Shown here piece by piece: positions 24,863 to 33,375 of a DNA stretch of 64,000 nt (position 1 is its first letter; each line of letters starts with the position of its first letter). This stretch comes from Desulfurococcales archaeon (lineage in GTDB: Archaea; Thermoproteota; Thermoprotei_A; Sulfolobales; Acidilobaceae): assembly GCA_015521115.1 (NCBI GenBank), contig WAOT01000038.1:1-64000 (forward strand), written 5' to 3'. The notes under the pieces were generated by a model. That model was not told the origin of the DNA and searched no databases. It saw only the letters and a list, made by a program, of their open reading frames with translations. The position numbers were made by a program, and so were the translations under genes.

Positions 24863-26689
24863 ATGGCTATATCATGGATGGGGGTCAGAGTCTTGGCCGT
24901 GAAGGCACCCACTGTTAAGGCGAAAATTGCCGGTCTAGAAGAGCATAGAGTCCTACCACCGCCTAGCAGACTGGTAGTGGAGAATGGAGAGCCCTACGTA
25001 GAGATCGCGGGCAGAAAAATACCCATAGGCGGCCCCCTGCCTAAGTTAAAGCCTGGCGAGAAGCACCTAAGGGTTGTTTCCACGCTATGCCCCTACTGTC
25101 AGAGGCTCCTACCGGGTAGAGTTGTTGAGAGGGACGGTAAGGTATACATTAGGAGGGTGTGCCCGGAGCATGGTGAGATAGAGGAGCTCTACTATGGAGA
25201 CGCAAGGCTATACCACAGGATGATGATGTATGAGGAGACAGGAGAGGGCGTAACCAACGTTAAGGCCTACGTAGGAATAGGAGGCCCATGCCCATTCAGC
25301 TGTGGACTCTGCTCGATGCACGAAAACCACACCGCACTCGCCAACCTCGTGGTCACGAACAGGTGTGACCTCTCATGCTTCTACTGCTTCTTCTACGCGG
25401 AAAAGGCCGGATACATCTATGAGCCCACAATAGAGATGCTAAGGTTCCAGGTTAGGCAGCTGAAGAAACAGGGCAGGACAATGGCAGTGCAGATCACCGG
25501 TGGAGAGCCGACTATGAGAGAGGATCTCGTAGATATTGTGAAGATGCTCAAAGAGGAGGGAGTCAGACACGTCCAGCTAAACACTAACGGCATCAAGTTC
25601 GCAAAACTATACTTCGAGGATCCAGCAAAAGCCGTAGAATATGCTAGGAAACTAAGGGAGGCCGGTGTGAACACCGTATACATGAGCTTCGACGGTGTAA
25701 CACCCAAGGCCAACTGGAAGAACCACTGGGAGGTACCCTTCACACTCGAAGTCTTCAGGAGGTCGGGTATGACAAGCGTCGTCCTCGTACCAACCGTTAT
25801 CAAGGGGATGAACACGCACGAGCTCGGAGACATAATCAGGTTCGCAGCTAAACACATGGATGTTGTGAGGAGCGTGAACTTCCAGCCCGTTAGCCTAAGT
25901 GGGCAGATGAAGAAGCATGAGAGGGAGAAGATGAGGGTAACAATCGCAGACGCCATCAACCTAATAGCAGAGCAGACAGACAACCAGATCTACCCTGAAG
26001 CCTGGTATCCAATACCTGTCGCTGCAAAGTTCGCCAAGTTCATAGAGGCATGGACAGGGGAGCCCCAGTTCTGTATGAGTAACCACCCGATGTGCGGCGC
26101 AGGCACATACGTTTACGTTGTTAGAGGAAGCGACGGCCTGCCTAAGAAGTTCGTCCCAATCACAGACTTCTTCGACGTCGACAGCTTCATCGAGTGGATA
26201 GAGGAGAAGAGGCTATACCTACTGGAAGGAAAGTCCAAGAAGATGCTCATACTAAAGGGTGTAATAGACTTCAGGAAGTTCGTGAAGAAGGAGAACCTCC
26301 CTGACGGTATAAGTGTTGTAGGCCTCCTCAAGGCTATAGTCCTGAAGAGGAACTATGACGTGCTAGGAAAGTTCCACTACAACTTCATGTTCCTCGGAAT
26401 GATGCACTTCATGGATCAGTATAACTACGATGTGACAAGGGTTAGGAGGTGTAACATCCACTACCTAAGCCCCGACGGGAGGATCATACCATTCTGTACC
26501 TACAACGTGCTAGAAGACATTTACAGAGACCATATACTCAAGAAGTACAAGACAACGGCTGAAGCACTAGAGAGGGAGCTGAAACTGAAGGGGTTCAACC
26601 CCGGAGAGAAGTACAACAGGAGCAAATACTACAAGTTGATAAAGAACCACCCCATATACAAGGAGGCGTACAGGGGCATTCTCTGGTAA
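24863..26689 (+). CDS. Radical SAM protein of the tetraether lipid synthase (Tes) type
   Basis: About 608 residues. The layout matches MJ0619-like proteins: an N-terminal rubredoxin-like Cys set (C76PYC79, C100PEHG), a second Cys set GPCPFSCGLC with H-x-x-HT following, then the radical SAM motif CDLSCFYC (Cys168, 172, 175), ITGGEPT for S-adenosylmethionine binding, and further cysteines near residue 400 (FCMSNHPMC). Tes joins two archaeol chains tail to tail into membrane-spanning tetraether lipids, a hallmark of hyperthermophilic crenarchaea; the family was once proposed to be a pterin methyltransferase. The first ATG is listed, but the TATA position favours 24878 or 24899. It is divergent from thioredoxin. 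Confidence 0.82.
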   Translation: MAISWMGVRVLAVKAPTVKAKIAGLEEHRVLPPPSRLVVENGEPYVEIAGRKIPIGGPLPKLKPGEKHLRVVSTLCPYCQRLLPGRVVERDGKVYIRRVCPEHGEIEELYYGDARLYHRMMMYEETGEGVTNVKAYVGIGGPCPFSCGLCSMHENHTALANLVVTNRCDLSCFYCFFYAEKAGYIYEPTIEMLRFQVRQLKKQGRTMAVQITGGEPTMREDLVDIVKMLKEEGVRHVQLNTNGIKFAKLYFEDPAKAVEYARKLREAGVNTVYMSFDGVTPKANWKNHWEVPFTLEVFRRSGMTSVVLVPTVIKGMNTHELGDIIRFAAKHMDVVRSVNFQPVSLSGQMKKHEREKMRVTIADAINLIAEQTDNQIYPEAWYPIPVAAKFAKFIEAWTGEPQFCMSNHPMCGAGTYVYVVRGSDGLPKKFVPITDFFDVDSFIEWIEEKRLYLLEGKSKKMLILKGVIDFRKFVKKENLPDGISVVGLLKAIVLKRNYDVLGKFHYNFMFLGMMHFMDQYNYDVTRVRRCNIHYLSPDGRIIPFCTYNVLEDIYRDHILKKYKTTAEALERELKLKGFNPGEKYNRSKYYKLIKNHPIYKEAYRGILW

Positions 26690-26700
26690 GCAAACCCCAA

Positions 26701-27357
26701 CTACCTTTTTACCACGAGGTACCTTAGAGAAACCCAGCCGCCACAGATCTCCTCCACACCTATGAGGGCTAGGTCAGCTTTACAGGTCTCCTCACCATGA
26801 AAGAGGGAGACGCCGGCGCCAAATATTGTGGGCGATACTGTCACGTATACCTCATCAACTAGTCCATCCCTTAATAGGGCACAGTTAAGCCTGCCCCCGC
26901 CCTCCACCATCAACCTCCTAACACCATAGTCTCGGCGAAGAATCCTGAGGGCAGATCCCAGGTCAACTTTGTCCCCGCCCGCTACTATAACATTAACGTG
27001 CATGTCTTTGAGGAGTCTAAGCTTATCAGGTGGGGCATCCTTCGATGTCAGGACTATAGCCTTTCTGGGGTTTGCGAATATACGGGCTTTCAGGGGAATC
27101 CGCAGCTTCGAGTCTACCACTACCCTATATGGAGACCACCCTTTGGCGAGTCTGACTGTCAGCCGAGGGTCGTCTTTCAGGACAGTATTAGAGCCAACCA
27201 TGACGGCATCCACATGCGCCCTAAGCATGTGCTGGCGTTTGAAGTCCTCATAGCAGCTTAACATGGTGAAACCGCTTGGGTCTGCTATGCGGCCGTCGAG
27301 GGCCATGGTCGAGAAGATCAAGACCCGGGGCCGTAACAATTGGTGAGCACCCGACAC
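26701..27357 (-). CDS. 2,5-diamino-6-ribosylamino-pyrimidinone phosphate reductase (RibD C-terminal type)
   Basis: Reduces the ribose side chain in archaeal riboflavin synthesis using NAD(P)H. About 218 residues with STMALDGRIA near residue 16, VGSNTVLKDDPRLTVR near residue 54, PYRVVVDSKLRIP, and LMVEGGGRLNCALLRDGLVDE, all typical of RibD-C/ArfC enzymes. It is convergent with the Tes-like gene, 11 bases apart, and upstream of it a 62-base gap leads to the divergent YjbQ-like gene. No other riboflavin gene is in the window. Confidence 0.9.
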   Translation of the reverse strand: MSGAHQLLRPRVLIFSTMALDGRIADPSGFTMLSCYEDFKRQHMLRAHVDAVMVGSNTVLKDDPRLTVRLAKGWSPYRVVVDSKLRIPLKARIFANPRKAIVLTSKDAPPDKLRLLKDMHVNVIVAGGDKVDLGSALRILRRDYGVRRLMVEGGGRLNCALLRDGLVDEVYVTVSPTIFGAGVSLFHGEETCKADLALIGVEEICGGWVSLRYLVVKR

Positions 27358-27419
27358 TCACGGGGTGATCGTGTGCTAGGATATATCTCTTAACGGGAGA
27401 CGCCTACAACCGATAATGG

Positions 27420-27854
27420 GTGTTCTCCGTGGGGTGCAAGGTGGTTCATGGAGAGGTCGGTGTCACGAGCCGTGAGAGATTCGAAGTCGTAGTCATCAAC
27501 CGGGAGGTAGAAGCCTGGCTCCGCAGTATCAGAGCAGTGGACGGGATATTAACAGTATATGTCCCACACACTACTGCCGCAATAGCTGTAAACGAGGCGG
27601 AGAGCGGGCTCATGCAGGACATTCTAGACATACTAAAGGAAACGACTAAACCGGGCTGGGGGTGGAAGCACAACAGGATCGACAATAACGCGCACGCCCA
27701 CCTAGGGAACATCCTGGTGGGGCCTAGCGTCGTGATACCGGTCAAATCCGGTGCCATGCGTCTCGGGACATGGCAGTCCATAATGTTCATAGAAATGGAC
27801 GGCCCGAGAAGGAGGAGGGTTCTACTCACGTTTACCGGAGAAGTGGAGGAGTGA
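27420..27854 (+). CDS. YjbQ/UPF0047 family protein
   Basis: About 144 residues. PHTTAAIAVNEAE near residue 50, then NNAHAHLGNILVGPS and LGTWQSIMFIEMDGPRRRR are the family signatures, including the metal-binding His residues. The family has weak thiamine-phosphate synthase activity but its main role is unclear. A TATA candidate GATATATC sits at 27380-27387. GTG starts at 27420, 27429 and 27438 are all possible. It ends three bases before the helicase gene and is probably co-transcribed with it. Confidence 0.88.
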   Translation: MFSVGCKVVHGEVGVTSRERFEVVVINREVEAWLRSIRAVDGILTVYVPHTTAAIAVNEAESGLMQDILDILKETTKPGWGWKHNRIDNNAHAHLGNILVGPSVVIPVKSGAMRLGTWQSIMFIEMDGPRRRRVLLTFTGEVEE

Positions 27855-27857
27855 GGT

Positions 27858-29729
27858 GTGGAGTGCCCCGTCGAGTGGCCCTATGAACAGTTTAGGAGAG
27901 GCCAGCGTGAGGTGGCGGAGGAGGTAGCCGCTACTGTAAGAGAGGGGGGAGTGCTGAGCCTTACAGCTCCAACAGGTTTTGGTAAAACACCCGCGATCCT
28001 CTATGGCGTTTTATGCGGTGGGGCTGAGAGGGTTCTGTACCTTGTTAGGACGGTTAACGAGGTCGACCCGGTACTAAGGGAGTTGAATAGGCTCGGTGCT
28101 GACTACACCTTCATATATAGTGCCCGTAGGATGTGCCCCCTCCTCAGAGGTGATAATGGGGAGCTTACAAGTGAGGAGTTCTGGAGTGCTTGCAGGATTG
28201 CGAGGCTACAGGGGCTTTGCGACTACTATGCTAGGCTCGAAGAGGTAGAGGTGTCCGAGCTTTCCGCTACAATTAGATCGCTTGGGGAGTCTAGGAGCAA
28301 GCGGATAGTCTCGTTCCTCTCCAGGCAGCTACAAGTCTGCCCCTTCTTCGCCCTCAGGGGGCTTCTCGATAAGTCGCAGGTTATTGTTGCAACATATCCA
28401 TACTTCTTCAGGCCCGACATCTTCTCGAGCGTGTTAGACCCATACGATTATAGTGATTTCGTCGTTGTTGTGGATGAGGCGCATTCTCTCATAAACGCCC
28501 ACTCCATGTTGGAGAGGAGGCTAACCATAGAGGACATTGAGAAGGCGATAGAGGAGGTTCGAAGGTATTCCAGTTCTCCGGGCATGGTAGTCGACCTACT
28601 AGAGGGCCTGTCATCGTCGCTCAAGGCCATGGGCAGATTGGCTAGGAGGAAGGTAGAGCTTGAAGATAAGGAGAGGCTGTCAGAGTTGCTTGATGAGTTA
28701 AATGTTGTAAGTGATGTTGCAGAGGAGGTGAGGGAGAAGAAGTTAGAGGAGGCTATCCTCCAGGGGAGTAGGACTGCTAAGTCTTTCATAACTAGGGTTG
28801 AGGCATGGCTTCAAGCATTATCACAGGATCATATACTCCTCTTTATAGAGCCCCCTAGCAATGATAGTGGCCCCGTATTTGTGGCAAGCCCTGTAGACCC
28901 GGCCGTTGTAACGCGGGCACCTCTGGAGAAGGCTAGGGCGGTCATCCTAGCCAGTGGCACGCTGCCCAAGGGTGACTATGTGAGGGAGCTGCTTGGCGTT
29001 GAGAGGCAGGTCAAGTACATAGATACTGACCTGCTCTATGGCCCCTTCATACCGCCAGCGAACATATACACGGTGGTGGCAAGGAATGTTACTACCAGGT
29101 ATACTCGGAGAACCCCGGAGATGTACCGCACACTCGCCAGCTATGTTGCTCTAATAGCGAGGTCAATGCCGGGCGCTAAGCTTGCAGTCTACCCCAGTTA
29201 TGAGGTGATGGAGAATATTGTCAACAAGATACCGGCAGGGCTGCCACTCATTATTGAGAGGCGGGGCACGAATATTGCGGACGTTGAGGCTAAACTCCTG
29301 GAGTCCCCCGACCTCCTCATCAATGCGGTAGCGGGGGGTAAGCTCGTTGAGGGGGTCGAGTTCAAGATAGACGGGGAAAACCTCCTTACAACCGTCATAG
29401 TGGTAGGCGTCCCCTACCCCCAGCCAGACGCATACACTCACACAATGCTCTCAGCCCTAACACAGCGTTTAGGGCGTCATAAGGCTAGATACTATGTCTA
29501 CACATTCAACCCCGTCGTGAAGGTGAAGCAGGCCCTCGGTAGAGCCACTAGGAGCCCGGAGGATAGAGCAGCATACTTCCTGCTCGACCACCGGTACCTC
29601 TACAAGGACATACGTGAGCTCCTCAGACTCCGCTACAACCGCATCGTAGCGTCGATTACAGACCTCGCCGCCGCAATACGAGAGGCCAGGAAAATAGTGA
29701 GGGGAAACACGAAATTTAGCGCCCTCTAG
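27858..29729 (+). CDS. XPD/Rad3-family Fe-S DNA helicase
   Basis: A superfamily 2 5'-3' helicase with roles in DNA repair. About 623 residues. Walker A is TAPTGFGKTP near residue 35; four cysteines at RMCPLL, WSACRIA, QGLCDYY and LQVCPFF bracket a [4Fe-4S] domain near residues 90-165; the DEAH box is VVVDEAHSLIN near residue 208; LASGTLP begins the second motor domain and QALGRATRSPED is motif VI. GTG start at 27858, three bases after the YjbQ-like stop, so the two form a unit. The length fits archaeal XPD. Confidence 0.93.
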   Translation: MECPVEWPYEQFRRGQREVAEEVAATVREGGVLSLTAPTGFGKTPAILYGVLCGGAERVLYLVRTVNEVDPVLRELNRLGADYTFIYSARRMCPLLRGDNGELTSEEFWSACRIARLQGLCDYYARLEEVEVSELSATIRSLGESRSKRIVSFLSRQLQVCPFFALRGLLDKSQVIVATYPYFFRPDIFSSVLDPYDYSDFVVVVDEAHSLINAHSMLERRLTIEDIEKAIEEVRRYSSSPGMVVDLLEGLSSSLKAMGRLARRKVELEDKERLSELLDELNVVSDVAEEVREKKLEEAILQGSRTAKSFITRVEAWLQALSQDHILLFIEPPSNDSGPVFVASPVDPAVVTRAPLEKARAVILASGTLPKGDYVRELLGVERQVKYIDTDLLYGPFIPPANIYTVVARNVTTRYTRRTPEMYRTLASYVALIARSMPGAKLAVYPSYEVMENIVNKIPAGLPLIIERRGTNIADVEAKLLESPDLLINAVAGGKLVEGVEFKIDGENLLTTVIVVGVPYPQPDAYTHTMLSALTQRLGRHKARYYVYTFNPVVKVKQALGRATRSPEDRAAYFLLDHRYLYKDIRELLRLRYNRIVASITDLAAAIREARKIVRGNTKFSAL

Positions 29730-29734
29730 CCAGG

Positions 29735-30823
29735 CTACCTCATAGCGACTGAATAGGCTGCCAGTATCGCCGCCTCTATTGCTGCAAAGCTCTTCCTGAT
29801 AGTGTCGCACTCGAATCTTACACGCAGACCGTCAACTCTCTTAGTGCAAGGTATGAGCTCTGCGACATCAGCGAACCAGGGCCTCTTGAACTCCACCTCA
29901 ACCCAGGGCTCCTCCGGTAATAGAGGCTTCAGCTCCCCTGACTTGTAGTTGTTAAACGCTTTGGAGAGACCCTCCCACAGCATCCTTCTATACTCGTATG
30001 GGGACGGGGTTGTACTCGCTAGTGATGAGACCTTCTGTGTGAGCGGTACGAACACCGCCCATGGCGTGTGCTTCTCAACTTGTCCTCTCAGCGTTTCATC
30101 CCCAGCAACGAGTGCTATAGGCACTCCTATCTCGCCTAGCATTAGTGTGTTAAGGAGGTACTCGCTAGCGTCATCTTCACCCTTAATCCTCATCCTCTGA
30201 ACTATCCTCCCACTCATAGTGTGGCCGAGCAAGCCTCCCATCGGCGGGGTTGCGTGGTAGCCTAAGAAGACTGCGAAATCGCTGCCCTCAGCTCCATTAA
30301 CCATTGAGAGGGGGCGGGGGAAGCCCCTTACTAGTGAGATCTTCAGGAGCTTTGACCCTACATAGTGCTCAACTAGAGCGTTGCACAATCTTGTCTCATG
30401 TTTTGCTAGACTATTGGTGCAGAGTGATTCCGACAGTCCAGATATTATTGTACTCCAGAGCTTCATCGGCTCAATATTCATCATGCTACCGTGACTGTCC
30501 GCGACCACAACCTCCAGTGGAACCTGCGGTGCAGGTAGAAGGGTGTCCAGCTCTTCTAGAGGCTTTCCGGTCGATAGGGATGAGATGATGTCTGATGCGT
30601 GCTCCTTTATGAACAGGTTCTCAAGCTTACGTGAGATTTCCTTTACTTCCTTCTCGTTTGTGAGCCAAGTGAGTGCCTGTATAACGGTTGATGTGATGGA
30701 GGTCATATTCTCTCTCGTCTCATTATAGTAGGGGTCGTTTGGGGACCACATGCTTCGGGAGGCGGCAAATGGCATTCCCTCCGCGTCAACGCTTATGAAA
30801 ACCTTTAGGGGTTTGCTTCCCAC
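29735..30823 (-). CDS. M55 family D-aminopeptidase (DppA-like)
   Basis: A zinc peptidase of the D-aminopeptidase type. About 362 residues. FISVDAEGMPF at the N-terminus supplies the metal Asp and Glu; VADSHGSMMNI near residue 110, and GYHATPPMGGLLGHTMSG near residue 195 supply the His ligands; GDETLRGQV follows. The first 100 or so residues include a helical insert longer than in bacterial DppA. No signal peptide is visible. It may take part in peptide use with the M28-like enzyme. It ends five bases from the convergent helicase stop. Confidence 0.88.
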   Translation of the reverse strand: MGSKPLKVFISVDAEGMPFAASRSMWSPNDPYYNETRENMTSITSTVIQALTWLTNEKEVKEISRKLENLFIKEHASDIISSLSTGKPLEELDTLLPAPQVPLEVVVADSHGSMMNIEPMKLWSTIISGLSESLCTNSLAKHETRLCNALVEHYVGSKLLKISLVRGFPRPLSMVNGAEGSDFAVFLGYHATPPMGGLLGHTMSGRIVQRMRIKGEDDASEYLLNTLMLGEIGVPIALVAGDETLRGQVEKHTPWAVFVPLTQKVSSLASTTPSPYEYRRMLWEGLSKAFNNYKSGELKPLLPEEPWVEVEFKRPWFADVAELIPCTKRVDGLRVRFECDTIRKSFAAIEAAILAAYSVAMR

Positions 30824-30871
30824 GGCCTTGCACCACTATTCTCTTGAATGGATCGTGCTAGAATAATATTG

Positions 30872-31858
30872 TCACACTCCACCCGTCGCTCTTATAAATA
30901 TGTACTGGAGTCCGCACGGTACGAGGCGGAGGTATTGTAGTGCCCGGTATGATTCGCCCCACTTCGTCTTGTACGTCTCTGATGCACTATCGAGCTGCTT
31001 AAGGGTTTCCTCCGGGAGGTCTAGTTTTAGAGCGATAGCATACTCTCTCACCCTCTCAGGCCTTCTCGTGCCCGGGATCGGTATTGCACCCTTAGCTATT
31101 AGCCATGCAAGGGCTATGCTACTCCTAGGTACCCCTAACCTTTCAGCGGCAATATTCAGTGCTTTCTGGAGCTTGTCATCTCTGGCAGCGGCCTTGTATA
31201 CGGGATCCCCTCGCTGTGCCGGGTCTACAGGCCTTTTTGCCCCCGCTAGGGCCCCTTTAGCGAGGGGGCTCCAAGCTATGATCTTGAAACCCTTCCTCTC
31301 CGAGAGGGGAAGTAGTTTGTTCTCTGGAGACCTGTAGGCTAGACTGTACTGTACTTGATCCGATACGGGCTCGTGCCTTTTAGAGCACTCGTAGACTTTT
31401 TCCATTAGCTTAGCTGGGAAGTTGCTCAGGCCATATGCACCCGCTAGCCCCTCCTCCACAGCTCTCTCAAGGCCCCTCACAATTCTGCATAATGGCACCC
31501 AGTAGGGCGGAGGCCAGTGGAGCTGGATCAAGTCCACCTTCCTACCCAGCCTCCTGTTAATCCCCTCAACCCCTCTCTTCATGAGGGAGTATGTGATACG
31601 GAATGGTGCGATCTTGCTCGCAATGATAACGTCCTCAGCCCCTACCTCCTTGAGGGCCCTGCCTAAGCGCTCCTCGCTCCTCCCCCAGCCATATATCTCA
31701 GCCGTGTCGAAGAGTTGTATGCCGTGTGCTATAGCCTCCTCTACAACCTTTGAGACCCAGCTCGCACCCTGGGGGGATCTCCACAGTTTCCCGCCTGCCT
31801 GCCAGAACCCTAGCCCTAGGGGTCTTATCCTCCCTAGGGGGCCTAACTCTACACTCAT
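30872..31858 (-). CDS. Aldo-keto reductase
   Basis: An NAD(P)H-dependent reductase of aldehydes or ketones. About 328 residues from the chosen start. The catalytic pieces are present: FDTAEIYGWGRSEERLG (Asp and Tyr), IIASKIAP (Lys), LIQLHWPPP (His), GLSNFPAKL, and the C-terminal nucleotide site IPIPGTRRPERV. ATG at 31858 is chosen because GGTTGGGAG precedes it; a start at 31933 would overlap the upstream gene's stop as ATGA and add 25 unusual residues. It may reduce aldehydes from the local redox cluster, but its substrate is not known. Confidence 0.9.
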   Translation of the reverse strand: MSVELGPLGRIRPLGLGFWQAGGKLWRSPQGASWVSKVVEEAIAHGIQLFDTAEIYGWGRSEERLGRALKEVGAEDVIIASKIAPFRITYSLMKRGVEGINRRLGRKVDLIQLHWPPPYWVPLCRIVRGLERAVEEGLAGAYGLSNFPAKLMEKVYECSKRHEPVSDQVQYSLAYRSPENKLLPLSERKGFKIIAWSPLAKGALAGAKRPVDPAQRGDPVYKAAARDDKLQKALNIAAERLGVPRSSIALAWLIAKGAIPIPGTRRPERVREYAIALKLDLPEETLKQLDSASETYKTKWGESYRALQYLRLVPCGLQYIFIRATGGV

Positions 31859-31929
31859 AAACTCCCAACCCCTGAGCCGGGAGTGTTGAGGGCCGTTAAA
31901 ATTGGGAGGTATACACCTATCCAGGGCGT

Positions 31930-33339
31930 TCATGCTGTACTTGTTAGCTTCTTCACTATTGTGTAAGCCCTACCTGGATATCCGAGGTCTGTCAGTATTC
32001 TGAGCGCCGCGTTGACACCAGCCACCAGGTTCACTTCACCGCCGGGATAGCTGCTGGCTGAGCCATGATAGAGGCCTTGGAGGCTAGTCCTGTAGTTGCC
32101 CCAGCCCGGGATGGGTCTTTTATTCATTATGTAGGGGTCTATCATCGGTATATGGTCTGGATGGCCTGTTGAGTTGCCGCAGCACCTCTCCTGCTCAGCC
32201 CTCCTCCTTATAGTGAAGAGCATTATGTCCTCCTCGTTAACCCCGGGTGGGAGAGGGTCTAGAGGGTTCTGTATGCCCCCGCTTCCCTGAACTATAGGTG
32301 GAATACTAGGGGTGTAGGTGTGGGGATAGGTGTACTCACCGCCCCCCTTAGCAGTCCAGTAAACCAGTATGGGAGACCCCCTCCACCTCTTCTCCACCGG
32401 AAGGGAGGGGTTCCTCCTGAGGATGTAGTCCACTCTTGTAACGTCCAACTTGAAGGAGGAGGCCCTCCTGAGGAGCCTGATCTCTTGCTCTTCTAACCGG
32501 TCTCCACCCTCAAGGGATGGGAGTGTGTAGAGTGGAGGTGTATAAAGTATTGCTCTACCATAGACTCTTCTCCCCGACCCGGTCTCGACACCTGCTACCC
32601 TGTCATGCTCGAATATGAGGCGCTCTACCCTTTCACCGAATAATAACTTGGCACCCCGCCTCTCCGCGCACTCCTCTAAGAGGTTCGCTACTTTACCCAT
32701 TCCTCCTATAGGCTGATCCCAGACGTTACTGTTCTGTAGGTAATAGGCCAGGCTGAAACCGTTACTCCTGTACATTGAGGGATATAGTATGAGGCCCCAG
32801 GCCCAGTACGGCAAGTACCTCGACATTATCTTACTCGCCCTCTCCTCCACAAACACTGCTGCATCCGAGTCGCAGCTATCGAGTTTGGAGGCTGCATCCT
32901 CGGGGCTGGGTGGACTGGGGGTGTAGTATAGGCCTAACCTTTTGTAGCACCTCCAGAATCTCCCCGCCAGCCTAATGAGTTCTGGGAGCCCCTCTAGGCC
33001 ATGACTTTTGGCCTCACCCTCGAGATCCTCGACCTTCCTCCACCATCTAAACACAACCTCTCCATCCTCATCTAGCTCTACCCAGCTGGGGTCAGGCTTG
33101 TGGAGGATTAGCTTGAATTCATCAGTAACCCCTAATACCCGTAGCACCTCCTCCGGGACTAGGCCTATAGCATAGGCAAAGAGGCTCAGGGGGAAGCCTG
33201 GGCCCCCTCCTGCAAGACCGCCGGGAAGCGGGTTCTGCTCCAAGACTACTACCTCAAGGCCCTCCCCTGCCAGGACACATGCTGCGGTTAGCCCGTTCAC
33301 ACCGCCCCCGACTATGACAACATCAGCCTTCACGTCCAA
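31930..33339 (-). CDS. FAD-dependent oxidoreductase of the phytoene desaturase/PYROXD2 type
   Basis: About 469 residues. The N-terminal dinucleotide site VIVGGGVNGLTAACVLAGEG is followed by an acidic strand end and PGGLAGG. The middle contains PIGGMGKVANLLEECA near residue 215, where related enzymes build the substrate tunnel, and the C-terminal FAD site is YHGSASSYPGGEVNLVAGVN. Relatives desaturate or isomerise isoprenoids such as carotenoids or saturate lipid chains; in an archaeon a role on isoprenoid lipids or quinone precursors is possible. It overlaps or abuts the aldo-keto reductase on the same strand, so the two are an operon. Confidence 0.8.
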   Translation of the reverse strand: MDVKADVVIVGGGVNGLTAACVLAGEGLEVVVLEQNPLPGGLAGGGPGFPLSLFAYAIGLVPEEVLRVLGVTDEFKLILHKPDPSWVELDEDGEVVFRWWRKVEDLEGEAKSHGLEGLPELIRLAGRFWRCYKRLGLYYTPSPPSPEDAASKLDSCDSDAAVFVEERASKIMSRYLPYWAWGLILYPSMYRSNGFSLAYYLQNSNVWDQPIGGMGKVANLLEECAERRGAKLLFGERVERLIFEHDRVAGVETGSGRRVYGRAILYTPPLYTLPSLEGGDRLEEQEIRLLRRASSFKLDVTRVDYILRRNPSLPVEKRWRGSPILVYWTAKGGGEYTYPHTYTPSIPPIVQGSGGIQNPLDPLPPGVNEEDIMLFTIRRRAEQERCCGNSTGHPDHIPMIDPYIMNKRPIPGWGNYRTSLQGLYHGSASSYPGGEVNLVAGVNAALRILTDLGYPGRAYTIVKKLTSTA

Positions 33340-33375
33340 CCCCTCTATCGCTAGCTCCCCAAGACTCCTAGTATT

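Noticed and set aside
30586-30610. ATGATGTCTGATG as C/D boxes
   Set aside because: It lies in the coding region of the M55 peptidase and the boxes have no guide spacing.
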